Part shown: one piece after another, positions 24,348 through 33,972 of the stretch
How positions within the stretch are numbered: position 1 is the first letter of the stretch
How the letters are laid out: each line of letters starts with the position of its first letter
NCBI GenBank assembly: GCA_964236695.1
Contig: CAXSFU010000005.1
Location: forward strand, 23,696-87,695
DNA: 64,000 nt
Reading direction: 5' to 3'
Source of the DNA: CAXSEF01 sp964236695
GTDB lineage: Bacteria; Pseudomonadota; Alphaproteobacteria; Acetobacterales; Acetobacteraceae
Position numbers and translations under genes: made by a program
The notes under the pieces: generated by a model
Database searches by the model: none
What the model was told of the DNA's origin: nothing
What the model saw: only the letters and a program-made list of their open reading frames with translations

Positions 24348-25475
24348 TCAGTGCAGGATGATCTCGACCCGACGGTTCTGCGGCTCGCGCACGCCCTGCG
24401 CGGTCGGCACCAGCGGGTTGCTCTCGCCGTAGCCGTGGATGCCGATCGAGCCGCGCGGCACGCCGTCGCGGACCAGCTCCGCCTCGACGCTCTTGGCGCG
24501 ACGCACCGACAGGCCCTGGTTGTAGGCGGCGGTGCCGGAGAGATCGGTGTAGCCGTTGACCTCGATGCGGGTGGTCTGCACGTGGGTCGAGGCGTTGGCG
24601 GCCTCGTGGATGATCTGGCGGGCACGCTCGGTCAGGTCGGCGCGATCCCAGTCGAAGAACACGAGGTAGGTGCGGGCCGGGGCCACCGGCGGGGTCGCGA
24701 CCGGAGCAGGGGCCGGCGGCGGCGGCGGCGCGGTGTTGAAGGCGTAGCGCAGGCCGACCATGAACTCGTGGTTGGCCTGCTCGTCGAACTTGGCGTTGCC
24801 CTTCGAGATCACGCCCGGACCACGGTAGTAGGTGGCCTGATAGCCGTCCTGGTTCAGCTGGCCGAGGTAGCGGTACTCGGCGGTGACTGCCAGACCGGGC
24901 AGCTGGTCGATGTCGTAGGAGATGCCGGCGATGCCCTGGTAGGCGAACGAGCCGTTGGTGCCGCCGGTGCGGAGCACGGTCCCGTTGTTGAACACGCTGC
25001 TGAGCGGGCTCAGGTGCGTCCACAGGTAGCCGGCGCCGATGCCGAGATACGGGGTCACCGGGATGCCCGAGATGCCGTAGTTCGAGAGGTTGAAGTCGTA
25101 GAGGACGTTGCCGAATCCGCCGTAGCTCTCGGTGTGGCCGTTCGACGTCGAGGCGATCGCGGTGCGAACGTAGTTGTTCACGTTGTTGTTGATGTAGTGG
25201 CCCTCGACCTCGGCGCGCAGGCCGTTGCCGAGGCCGTAGCCGATCGCGGCGACACCGTCGTAGCCGTCGCCGAAGCGATAGCGGGTGTGGTTGCGGATGC
25301 CGTCGCCGCCGCCGTTGTTCGGACCCGGGCGCAGGTGCTCGTCCTGCAGCAGGTTGTAGCCGGCGCCGGCCGAGACGTAGATCCCGTCGATCGGCGGCGC
25401 GGTCTGCGCGGAGGCGGCGGCGGCGAACGCCGAGCCGAGAAGGGTTGTTGCCAGGAGGGCAGAGCGGATCCGCAT
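24348..25475 (-). CDS. OmpA family outer membrane protein
   Basis: The 375-residue protein has a signal peptide ending ASAQTAPPI, an eight-strand beta-barrel-like domain (about 25-225, starting GIYVSAGAGYNL), a Pro-rich hinge (APPPPPAPAPVA) and a C-terminal OmpA peptidoglycan-binding domain with NGYTDLSGTAAYNQGLSVRRA and GYGESNPLVPT. It should tie the outer membrane to the cell wall. AAGGA ten bases before the ATG at 25475 supports this start over the ATG at 25493. A terminator follows it. Confidence 0.9.
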   Translation of the reverse strand: MRIRSALLATTLLGSAFAAAASAQTAPPIDGIYVSAGAGYNLLQDEHLRPGPNNGGGDGIRNHTRYRFGDGYDGVAAIGYGLGNGLRAEVEGHYINNNVNNYVRTAIASTSNGHTESYGGFGNVLYDFNLSNYGISGIPVTPYLGIGAGYLWTHLSPLSSVFNNGTVLRTGGTNGSFAYQGIAGISYDIDQLPGLAVTAEYRYLGQLNQDGYQATYYRGPGVISKGNAKFDEQANHEFMVGLRYAFNTAPPPPPAPAPVATPPVAPARTYLVFFDWDRADLTERARQIIHEAANASTHVQTTRIEVNGYTDLSGTAAYNQGLSVRRAKSVEAELVRDGVPRGSIGIHGYGESNPLVPTAQGVREPQNRRVEIILH

Positions 25476-25931
25476 CGTGTCTAAGTCCTTCATGCATGCG
25501 CCACTCGGAACCGCGGAGAGCGGTGGTGGCGCGAACGGCACTGTAAGAGCACAAAAAGTTTCCAAGTTGCCCTCACAGATTGTAATGGCCGCCCTGCTTC
25601 GATCTACCGGCAGCCGGCGTTGCGGAACTGCCACACTTGTTTTCGTCTCCAGTCCATTCCGGTTCCGGCGTCGCACGAGGCCTTGGCGCGTCCGCGTTCA
25701 CGAGGCACTTAACTCAACAGTCAGCCTGGACAACCTGCAGACAGACCGGTCTGCAGCAGTGGTGCGGTTCCTGGATGATCCCGGACCGGCAAGCGCCGGC
25801 GGCGGCGTTCTCAACCTGGACGTGCTGTAACCCGTTGTAAAATCAATCTGTGGCTGTCCGGAACGCGCTACCGTCTCGCGCGTGCCGGCCTCCTGCCGCC
25901 AGGCTCCCGCGCGGCCGCAGCCCGGGTGCGC
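25476..25931. other. Upstream region of the OmpA-family gene
   Basis: These 456 bases contain no convincing gene. The part next to the OmpA-like start is more AT-rich than usual here and probably carries its promoter. The only clear structure is the inverted repeat at 25735-25756. The right part merges into the decayed serC remnant. Confidence 0.4.
25735..25756. promoter_or_regulatory. Perfect inverted repeat in the ompA-like upstream region
   Basis: CTGCAGAC and GTCTGCAG are perfect 8-bp arms around six bases; nested inside is the 12-bp palindrome CAGACCGGTCTG. Its location about 260 bases upstream of the OmpA-like start makes it a possible operator, but no regulator can be linked to it. 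Confidence 0.35.
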
Positions 25932-26341
25932 ATGGACGGATGGCGGCAGGGTGCGTTGGCCGGGGCATGATGGCTGGGCAGGCTGTGTGCCCGCTCCGCG
26001 GCATGCTGGCGATCTGGCCGCGCGCAGCCGAGCGCCTGCAGACCTACACGGCGGCCTGGCCGCTGCCGCGGCTGTTCCGAACGACGGAGGGCGGGATGCT
26101 GAACGAGGGGCTGTCCCGCGCCGACTCCATCAACACGCCGTCGGTGCTGTGCGTGGCCGACGCGCTCGATGTCCCGGACCGGGCGGAGCGGGTCGGTGGG
26201 CTGCCGGCGGTGATCGCCCGCTCGCAGGCCGACCTCGCCGCGGTGGGCGAGCGGGTGGCGCGTTCCAAACGGGCGCTGCTCGTGGCGGAGTCCGGCGGCA
26301 GCGCCTCCGGCCTTGCCTGCTGCCTGTTCCACCTGCCATGA
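25932..26341 (+). pseudogene. serC: Phosphoserine aminotransferase remnant, truncated and frameshifted
   Basis: The frame from about 25980 reads GMLAIWPRAAERLQTYTAAWPLPRLF, then GGMLNEGLSRADSINTPSVLCVADALD, and ends near AESGGSASGLACCL. This follows the internal SerC segment of other alphaproteobacteria (pattern PRAVERLESYTPAWPLPKIF, INTPSMLCVEDY, AEDPAIRSNTSVCL; recalled, not searched). The preceding piece, WRQGALAGA, resembling SerC WQKVLGGEG, is in another frame at 25932-25967, so there is at least one frameshift. Only about 130 of some 390 residues remain. Its place before hisZ-purA fits an ancestral serC-serA-hisZ-purA order. Confidence 0.7.
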
Positions 26342-26350
26342 GCCCCGGCC

Positions 26351-27505
26351 ATGACAGACGCCCCCAGCCCCGCGCTCCTGCCCGCCGGCCTGCGCGACCT
26401 GCTGCCGCCGGAGGCAGAGACCGAGGCGGCTTCCGTGGAGGCCCTGATGGCCGCGTTCGCGTCGCACGGCTACGAGCGGGTCAAGCCGCCGCTGCTGGAG
26501 TTCGAGGACGGGCTGTTCGCCGGGCCCGGGGCCGCCGTCGCCGACCAGACCTTCCGGGTGATGGACCCGGACACGCACCGCATGATGGGGCTGCGCGCCG
26601 ACATTACGCCGCAAATCGGTCGCATCGCCGCGACCCGGCTGTCGCAGGCGCCCAGGCCGCTGCGGCTGTCGTATGCCGGGCAGTGCGTGCGGGTGCGCGC
26701 CGGGCAGATGGCGTCGGGGCGCCAGGTGCCGCAGGTGGGCATCGAGCTGATCGGCGTCGACACCGCGGAAGCGGACGCGGAAACCATCCTGGTGGGGGCC
26801 GAGGCGCTGGCGGCGCTGGGCCTGACGCGGGTGAGTTTCGACCTGCTGCTGCCGCAGATGGCGCCGGCGCTGCTGGACTGGGCGGGACTCGAGCCGGGGG
26901 AGACGCGCAGCGCGCTCACCCGCGCGCTCGACCGCAAGGACGAGGCGTCGGTGGCGCAGATCGGGGCGCGGCTCGACGGGCCGATCACCGGCATCCTGAC
27001 CGACCTGCTGCGCGCGTCCGGTCCCGCGGACCCCGCCCTGGAGGCTCTTGCGCGGGTAAAGCTGCCGGCTGCGGCGTTCGCGCTGGCGGTGCGGCTGCAC
27101 GAGGTGGCGGCGGTGCTGCGCAGGCGGGCACCGGGGCTGCGGCTGACGGTGGACCCGATCGAGTTCCGCGGCATGCGCTACCACACCGGGCTGTGCTTCT
27201 CGATCTATGCGCCGACGTTGCACGACGAGCTGGGCCGCGGCGGCCGCTACGTGTCGGGCGAGGCGGAGCCGGCGGCGGGGCTGACGCTGTTCGCCGACGC
27301 GGTGCTGCGCGCGGCGCCGCCGCGCCCGGCGCCGGTCCGGGTGTTCGTGCCGCGCGGCAGCGACCCGGCCCTGGCCCAGGCGCTGCGGGCGCAGGGGTTC
27401 GTCACGGTGGCGGGGCTGGCGGACGTCGCGGAGACCGGGACGGAGGCGGCGCGGCTGCTGTGCACGCACGTGCTGCGCGACGGCGTGGCGATCGCGGTGG
27501 CATAG
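26351..27505 (+). CDS. hisZ: ATP phosphoribosyltransferase regulatory subunit
   Basis: A 384-residue class II aminoacyl-tRNA synthetase paralogue of the HisZ type: LPAGLRDLLPPEA, YERVKPPLLEFEDGL, FRVMDPDTHRMMGLRADITPQIGRI and FRGMRYHTGLCFSIYA are all typical. HisZ pairs with short HisG to catalyse and regulate the first step of histidine synthesis. It starts ten bases after the serC remnant. purA follows after a gap holding a family A repeat. Confidence 0.92.
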   Translation: MTDAPSPALLPAGLRDLLPPEAETEAASVEALMAAFASHGYERVKPPLLEFEDGLFAGPGAAVADQTFRVMDPDTHRMMGLRADITPQIGRIAATRLSQAPRPLRLSYAGQCVRVRAGQMASGRQVPQVGIELIGVDTAEADAETILVGAEALAALGLTRVSFDLLLPQMAPALLDWAGLEPGETRSALTRALDRKDEASVAQIGARLDGPITGILTDLLRASGPADPALEALARVKLPAAAFALAVRLHEVAAVLRRRAPGLRLTVDPIEFRGMRYHTGLCFSIYAPTLHDELGRGGRYVSGEAEPAAGLTLFADAVLRAAPPRPAPVRVFVPRGSDPALAQALRAQGFVTVAGLADVAETGTEAARLLCTHVLRDGVAIAVA

Positions 27506-27594
27506 GGCGGGCTCGGAGCTCTTCGCCCCAACCCCGCTCCAAGGTCCGTCTCGGGACATGCTTTCAGGGAAGCCACGCTGCCTCCCTGACGGCT

Positions 27595-27648
27595 GCGGGT
27601 CTGGGGGCGCGCTGCCCCCAGCGGGTCCAGGGCAGAGCCCTGGCCTTT
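27595..27648. repeat. Intergenic palindromic repeat, family A, short copy
   Basis: Contains GGGTCTGGGGGCGCGCTGCC with its hairpin partner CCCCC, then GCGGGTCCAGGGCAGAGCCC and TGGCC. It fills part of the hisZ-purA gap. Confidence 0.7.
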
Positions 27649-27747
27649 CCTTGCCCGCCCGCCCGTCTGGCGCGTGCCCTGCGCACGGTGGCACATAGGG
27701 CCGGCACTTGGCCCGCGGCGTGCCACGGGAAGCTGGAGGACTGGCGG

Positions 27748-29037
<1,290 letters not shown>

Positions 29038-29053
29038 GGCCGCGGTGGCGGCG

Positions 29054-29069
29054 TTAACCCGCGGTTAGC
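29054..29069 (+). promoter_or_regulatory. Candidate CtrA-binding site
   Basis: TTAA, seven bases, then TTAGC matches the alphaproteobacterial CtrA consensus TTAA-N7-TTAAC with one mismatch. It is 48 bases before the pseudokinase start. In such GC-rich DNA, TTAA tetramers are rare, which raises its weight, but it is unproven. Confidence 0.4.
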
Positions 29070-29116
29070 CGCTCCTGGGCCAGGGTGGCGCGTCAGAACG
29101 ACGAAGCGACCCGCCC

Positions 29117-31126
29117 ATGGCAGCAGAGCCGAAGGACGCGCCCGTCGCCGGGCGCTTCATCCCCGAGCCAGACCGGCCCGCCGCGCATCTCGCGGCGGAC
29201 CTGCGCGGCGTGCAGGCGCGCGAGCCCGGGCGGGACTGGCCGGGCGGGCTGGTGGCGCTGCGCGTGCTGCCGGCCGGACCGCCGCGCGCCGGCGCCATCC
29301 TCGCGTTGGCCGGGGCGGCAGTCCCGCGCCTGTTGCTGCCGCTCGCCCATGGGGTCGCGGCGGGAGCCGCCTGGGTGGTGTGCCCGGCGCCGCCGGGACC
29401 GCCGCTGTCAGTGGCGGGCGGGCCGTGGAGCGAGTCGGCGCTGCTCGCCGACGTGCTGCGCCCGGTCGCCACGGTGCTGGACGCGCTGGCGCAGCTCGGC
29501 GTGACTCATCGTGCGATCCGCCCCGACAACCTGTTCCGCGACGGCGCCGGCGAGGTCGTGCTGGGCCCTGCCTGGGCGGAGCCGCCCGCCAGCCTGCAGC
29601 CGGCGCTGTTCGAGCCGCCGGCCTCGCAGTGCTGCCTGAGATCCGGTCGCGGCGACGGCGACATCGCCGACGACATCTACGCGCTCGGCGTGGTGCTGCT
29701 GTGCCTGGCGCTCGGACGGGCGCCGCTGGCGGGCCTTGACGATGCGGCGATCCTGCGCCGCAAGGTCGAGCTGGGCAGCTTCGACGCGCTGGTCGGCCCG
29801 GGCGACGTGTCGCCTGCGCTCACCGACCTGCTGCGCGCCATGCTGGCCGAGGACCCGCAGCACCGGCCCGCGCCGGCCCTGCTGCGCGATCCTGCCGCCG
29901 CCCGGGCACGGCGCCTGGTGCCGCGCACGCTGCGCCCGGCCGAGCGCGGACTCGCGGTGGGGCCGGTGCAGGCCTGGAGCGCACGCGGCCTGGCGCTGGC
30001 GCTGTCGCAGCATCCAGAGCCGGCCGCCGCCCTGCTGCGCAGCGGCACGGTGGCGACCTGGTTGCGGCGCTCGCTCGGGGACAACGTCGCCGCCACGCGG
30101 GTCGAGGCCGCGCTCGCCGGGCTGGAGCGCACCCACGAGTCGGTCGGAGTCATGCGCGCGGTGGCCCTGCTCGATCCCCTGGCGCCGCTGTGCTGGCGCG
30201 GCCTGTCGCTGTGGCCGGACGGGATCGGGCCGGCGCTGGTGCAGGCCCGCCAGGACCGGCCGATCCTGGCGGCGCTGCAGGAGCTGGTCGCCTCGGAGGC
30301 AGTCCTCGGCTGGGCGAGGCTGCGTCCGCAGCGCAGCGACCTGGAGCGGCTGCGGGCGACGACCCGCAGCCACCGGCTCCTGCTCGGGTCCGAGTCGGGA
30401 GGTGGCGGAGTGGGCGCCACGGTGGCGCGCCTGGCCTACGAGCTGAATCCGTTCCTGGCCTGCGCGTCGCCGATCCTGGGGCGGCAGGTGGTGGTCGACC
30501 TTCCGGGCCTGCTGGCTGCGCTCGAGATCGTGGCCCGGGACCGCGAGGGAGGCAGTGCCCAGGGTGGTGGTGCCCAGGGTGCGAACAGCCAGACCGCGGT
30601 GGCGCAGCGCGACGGTGCCGAGGGGCCTGGCGGGCTCTTGCTGCCGCTGGATGCGGAGATGCTGGCGTTCGTGGCGGCGCGGCATGGCCAGCGTCCGGAC
30701 GACGCCGCCCTGCCCGGCGCCGCGATGCGCCAGGCACAGCTGCTCGGCCTGCTGCAGCAGCGCCTGCGCACGGGCCCTCTTCCCGCCCTGGCGGGCTGGC
30801 TGCTGCGCGGCGGCCTGTCGGACCTGTCCGCCTGGCGCAACCGCGACACGCGGGACCGGCTGGCGGCGCGGCTGGCGGAGCTGGCGTCGCAGGGGCTGCT
30901 GTCCGACATGGTGACGCTGCTGACCGACGATGCGGCGCTGAGCCGCGACGAGGCCGGCGCCGATCTGGCCCGGGCCGAGGTGGCTCGCATCGACGCCCAG
31001 CTCGGCGCCCTGGCGGCGCGGCGCGGCGGTCGGCTCGACACGGCGCGCCGCACCGGGCGCGACATCGTCGGCGGTGTCGGACTGGTGCTCGCAGCCGGCT
31101 TCCTGATGCTGGCGGTGCTGTCGTGA
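29117..31126 (+). CDS. Protein-kinase-fold pseudokinase with C-terminal membrane anchor
   Basis: A 669-residue protein whose first about 260 residues follow a Ser/Thr kinase fold: LVALRVLP (R49 where the VAxK lysine belongs), THRAIRPDNLF (131-140, catalytic HRD changed to HRA), LGPAWA in place of DFG, and DIYALGVVLLCLALG. Loss of the Lys, the catalytic Asp and DFG makes kinase activity unlikely. A long helical middle is followed by one terminal membrane helix (about 648-668). It is followed after 22 bases by a small membrane protein gene. Role unknown; a scaffold or sensor is possible. Confidence 0.75.
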   Translation: MAAEPKDAPVAGRFIPEPDRPAAHLAADLRGVQAREPGRDWPGGLVALRVLPAGPPRAGAILALAGAAVPRLLLPLAHGVAAGAAWVVCPAPPGPPLSVAGGPWSESALLADVLRPVATVLDALAQLGVTHRAIRPDNLFRDGAGEVVLGPAWAEPPASLQPALFEPPASQCCLRSGRGDGDIADDIYALGVVLLCLALGRAPLAGLDDAAILRRKVELGSFDALVGPGDVSPALTDLLRAMLAEDPQHRPAPALLRDPAAARARRLVPRTLRPAERGLAVGPVQAWSARGLALALSQHPEPAAALLRSGTVATWLRRSLGDNVAATRVEAALAGLERTHESVGVMRAVALLDPLAPLCWRGLSLWPDGIGPALVQARQDRPILAALQELVASEAVLGWARLRPQRSDLERLRATTRSHRLLLGSESGGGGVGATVARLAYELNPFLACASPILGRQVVVDLPGLLAALEIVARDREGGSAQGGGAQGANSQTAVAQRDGAEGPGGLLLPLDAEMLAFVAARHGQRPDDAALPGAAMRQAQLLGLLQQRLRTGPLPALAGWLLRGGLSDLSAWRNRDTRDRLAARLAELASQGLLSDMVTLLTDDAALSRDEAGADLARAEVARIDAQLGALAARRGGRLDTARRTGRDIVGGVGLVLAAGFLMLAVLS

Positions 31127-31148
31127 CCGGCGCCCGGCAGGTCGGGCG

Positions 31149-31616
31149 ATGAGCGGTCGCGCCGGAACCGGCGGGGCAGGGACTCCCGGCCGCCGCGCCG
31201 GATCGCTGCGCTGGGTCCAGGGCATGGGATGCGGCCTGCTGCTCGCGGTGTCGCCGGCCACGCTGCTGCTGCTGGGCGGACTGATGGCCCCGCTCGCGCC
31301 CGCCCTGCTCAGCGACAGCGCGGCGGGTCGCCCGGTGGCCCGCTCGGTGGCGCTGTTCGGGGCGGCGCTGTCGATCGGCCCGGTGATGCGGCTGTGGCAC
31401 GCCGGCGGCGGCATGGCGGACGCCCTGTGGCTGCTGGGCGACGTCGGCGTGCTGGGCACGGCGTGGGCGGCCTGCGCGCTGGGCTGGCTGCTGGCGGAGC
31501 TGGCGCCGGTGCTGGTCAGGGTGGCGCTGGACAGAACCGATCAGGCGCAGGAAGCGGCGCTGCTCGGCGCACGTCGGCGACTCGAGGAAAGGTGGGGCGT
31601 GCCGCCGCGCGGATGA
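31149..31616 (+). CDS. Small integral membrane protein, hypothetical
   Basis: This 155-residue protein has about three hydrophobic helices (GCGLLLAVSPATLLLLGGL, ARSVALFGAALSIGPV and LGTAWAACALGWLLAEL) and a charged C-terminal tail. No family is recognised. It starts 22 bases after the pseudokinase gene on the same strand, so the two are probably an operon and may interact in the membrane. Confidence 0.7.
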   Translation: MSGRAGTGGAGTPGRRAGSLRWVQGMGCGLLLAVSPATLLLLGGLMAPLAPALLSDSAAGRPVARSVALFGAALSIGPVMRLWHAGGGMADALWLLGDVGVLGTAWAACALGWLLAELAPVLVRVALDRTDQAQEAALLGARRRLEERWGVPPRG

Positions 31617-31652
31617 GGCTTGTGCGGCGCGCGTTCCGGCCGCGACGCGGGG

Positions 31653-32744
31653 TCAGGCGCGCTCCGGGAACAGCGCCGCGAGACCCTCGCCATCGGCGGC
31701 GCATCGGCCGCGCTCGGTGATCAGTCCGCTGACCAGGCGGGCCGGCGTCACGTCGAAGGCAGGATTGGCGGCGGGACTGCCGTCCGGGGTGACCTGCACG
31801 CGCACCACCTGGCCGTCCGCGGCGCGTCCGGTGACGGTGGTCACCTCGTCGGCAGCGCGTTCCTCGATCGGAATGCCGGCCACCCCGTCGGACACGGTCC
31901 AGTCGATGGTGGTCGAGGGCAGGGCGACCCAGAACGGCACGCCGTTGTCGTGCGCGGCCAGCGCCTTGAGATAGGTGCCGATCTTGTTGGCGACATCGCC
32001 GGTGCGGGTGACGCGGTCGGTGCCGACGATGACGAGGTCGACCTGGCCGTGCTGCATCAGGTGGCCGCCGGCATTGTCGGACACCACGGTGTGCGCGACG
32101 CCGTGCTTGCCCAACTCGAAGGCGGTGAGCGCCGCGCCCTGGTTGCGCGGCCGCGTCTCGTCGACCCAGACATGCACGGCAATGCCGGCGTCGTGTGCCC
32201 GGTAGATCGGCGCCAGCGCGGTGCCCCAGTCCACGGTGGCAAGCCAGCCGGCGTTGCAATGCGTCAGGACGTTGACGGGCCGGCCGGGCGAGCGCCGCGC
32301 AGCATCGGCGATCAGCTCCGCGCCGTGGCGGCCGATCGCCTCGTTCTGGGCCGCGTCCTCGTCGGCGATCGCGGCGGCCTCGGCGTAGGCGGCGGTCGCG
32401 CGCTCCTCCGGCCGGGTGTTGCGCAGTCGGGTGAGCATCCGCTCCAGCGCCCAGCGCAGGTTCACCGCGGTCGGCCGCGTCTCGAGCAGCAGGGCGGCGT
32501 CGCGCTCCAGCGCCTCGCTCGACGGGTCGGCCCGCAGCGCCAGGGCGAGGCCGTAGGCGGCGACGGCGCCGATCAGCGGGGCGCCGCGCACCTGCATGGT
32601 GCGGATCGCGCAAGCGACCTGGTCACGGTCAGTGAGGCGAGGCGTGTCCAACGCCCAGGGCAGGCGGGTCTGGTCGATGATCCGCACCGCCCAGCCATCC
32701 TCGTCCATCCAGACGCTGCGAAAGGAGACACCGTCGATCTTCAT
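31653..32744 (-). CDS. mtnA: S-methyl-5-thioribose-1-phosphate isomerase
   Basis: The 363-residue product has the MtnA hallmarks: IRTMQVRGAPLIG, the catalytic THCNAGWLAT (C163), WVDETRPRNQGA and VGTDRVTRTGDVANKIGT (D243). It isomerises methylthioribose-1-phosphate in the methionine salvage pathway. The methylthioadenosine that feeds this pathway is made by spermidine synthase, encoded at 48.6 kb here. No other mtn gene is adjacent. Confidence 0.95.
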   Translation of the reverse strand: MKIDGVSFRSVWMDEDGWAVRIIDQTRLPWALDTPRLTDRDQVACAIRTMQVRGAPLIGAVAAYGLALALRADPSSEALERDAALLLETRPTAVNLRWALERMLTRLRNTRPEERATAAYAEAAAIADEDAAQNEAIGRHGAELIADAARRSPGRPVNVLTHCNAGWLATVDWGTALAPIYRAHDAGIAVHVWVDETRPRNQGAALTAFELGKHGVAHTVVSDNAGGHLMQHGQVDLVIVGTDRVTRTGDVANKIGTYLKALAAHDNGVPFWVALPSTTIDWTVSDGVAGIPIEERAADEVTTVTGRAADGQVVRVQVTPDGSPAANPAFDVTPARLVSGLITERGRCAADGEGLAALFPERA

Positions 32745-32777
32745 GGCTGGCGGACTCTTGCGGAGGGTGGCGGCGGG

Positions 32778-33272
32778 TCAGATGCGCTGGTGTAGCACGC
32801 ACACCAGGGTGAACAGGCGGCGCGCGGTCTCGAAGTCGATGGCGATCTTGCGGTCGAGCCGCTGCATGAGCAGCTCGGCGCCCTCGTTGTGCAGGCCGCG
32901 GCGCCCCATGTCGATCGCCTCCATGCGCGCCTCGCGGCCCTCCTCGACCGCCTTGACGTGGCTGTCGACCAGCAATTGGTAGTCCTTGATCAGGCGCCGG
33001 AACGGGCCGAGCGCCAGCAGGGTGGCCATCAGCCTGCGGTCCGACTCGTCGCGCACGTCCAGCACCAGACGGCCCTCCTGCACGGACAGGTGCAGGGCGA
33101 ACGGCCCGACCTGGCCCGGCGGGGAGAACAGGTTGCCCGCTGAAAGATCGGCCACCGCCTGCGCGCGGTCGGCCTCCTGCAGCAGCGACAGCCGGCCGAG
33201 CGCTTCGCCCTCCAGGACGACCCGCGACAGCTTCTGGGTGTCGGCCGACAGCGGCAGCACCGCCTCAGGCAT
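32778..33272 (-). CDS. UPF0262 family protein
   Basis: A 164-residue protein whose second half, ALGPFRRLIKDY then EAIDMGRRGLHNEGAELL and FETARRLFTLVCVLHQR, matches the conserved alphaproteobacterial UPF0262 family, whose function is unknown. Its ATG lies eight bases inside the end of the DUF983 gene, so the two are translationally coupled. Confidence 0.9.
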   Translation of the reverse strand: MPEAVLPLSADTQKLSRVVLEGEALGRLSLLQEADRAQAVADLSAGNLFSPPGQVGPFALHLSVQEGRLVLDVRDESDRRLMATLLALGPFRRLIKDYQLLVDSHVKAVEEGREARMEAIDMGRRGLHNEGAELLMQRLDRKIAIDFETARRLFTLVCVLHQRI

Positions 33273-33768
33273 GAGGCCTGCCGTGTCCTGCCAGGGCCTG
33301 GGGGGCGCCAGCCGCCGGGCCGCTCGTCAGGACGCCGCCGAGGAAAGCGGTGTCGTCGTGCAACAGACCGAGGCCAAGCATCAACCCCACGGTGGCCCCC
33401 TTGACCGGCCGCATCAGCGCAAGCGTCAGCACCAGCGTGAACGGCAGGAAGGTCGCGGCATACTGCCAGAGCGGCGGTGCCCAGAGCTGCTCGACCAGCA
33501 CCATCAGGCCGATCACCACGTGGGCCACGATAAAGATCGTGAAGTAGGGCGGCGCATCGTCCGCCGGCACCTCGCCGAGCGGAGCATGGCAGTGCAGGCA
33601 GCTCGGTGCGATCCGCAGGAAGCCGGCGAACAGCCTCGACTCCCCGCAGGCCGGGCAGCGTCCCATGGCGCCGCGTGCCATCGCGACGGGCAGCGGCGGC
33701 TGCGGCCAGGCGGTCGGCTTGGGGGCGCGGTCGGCTTCCCAGCGGACCGGGGGCATCATGTCTGGCAT
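33265..33768 (-). CDS. DUF983 family membrane protein
   Basis: A 167-residue protein with a zinc-ribbon-like pair CPACG and CLHCHAPLG, then two hydrophobic helices (YFTIFIVAHVVIGLMVLVEQLW and a second one ending LTLALMRPVKG), the DUF983 layout. Function is unknown; members often sit near cytochrome oxidase or metal-handling genes. It is the first gene of a unit with UPF0262. Confidence 0.85.
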   Translation of the reverse strand: MPDMMPPVRWEADRAPKPTAWPQPPLPVAMARGAMGRCPACGESRLFAGFLRIAPSCLHCHAPLGEVPADDAPPYFTIFIVAHVVIGLMVLVEQLWAPPLWQYAATFLPFTLVLTLALMRPVKGATVGLMLGLGLLHDDTAFLGGVLTSGPAAGAPQALAGHGRPHA

Positions 33769-33972
33769 GTCGTTGGTCTCCTGCCGGCCGCCAGGGTGCT
33801 GCGTTGCGGGCCCGGCACGTCCTGGGCGTCAGGGCCGACGCACTTCTCATCTGGGGTGTCCGGACGCCGATGTCACGCACTTGTCGTCCGCGCCCCGACC
33901 CGCCAGACCGGGGCAGGCACGGCATCGGCGCGCCACACGGCATCGCGCCGTTCCGGCGACAGGAGAGGCGGC

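Noticed and set aside
23785..25554. A 589-codon frame joining GtrA with sequence antiparallel to the OmpA coding frame
   Set aside because: Only the last 134 codons look like GtrA; the remainder is another frame of the OmpA-family gene, and a terminator lies between them.
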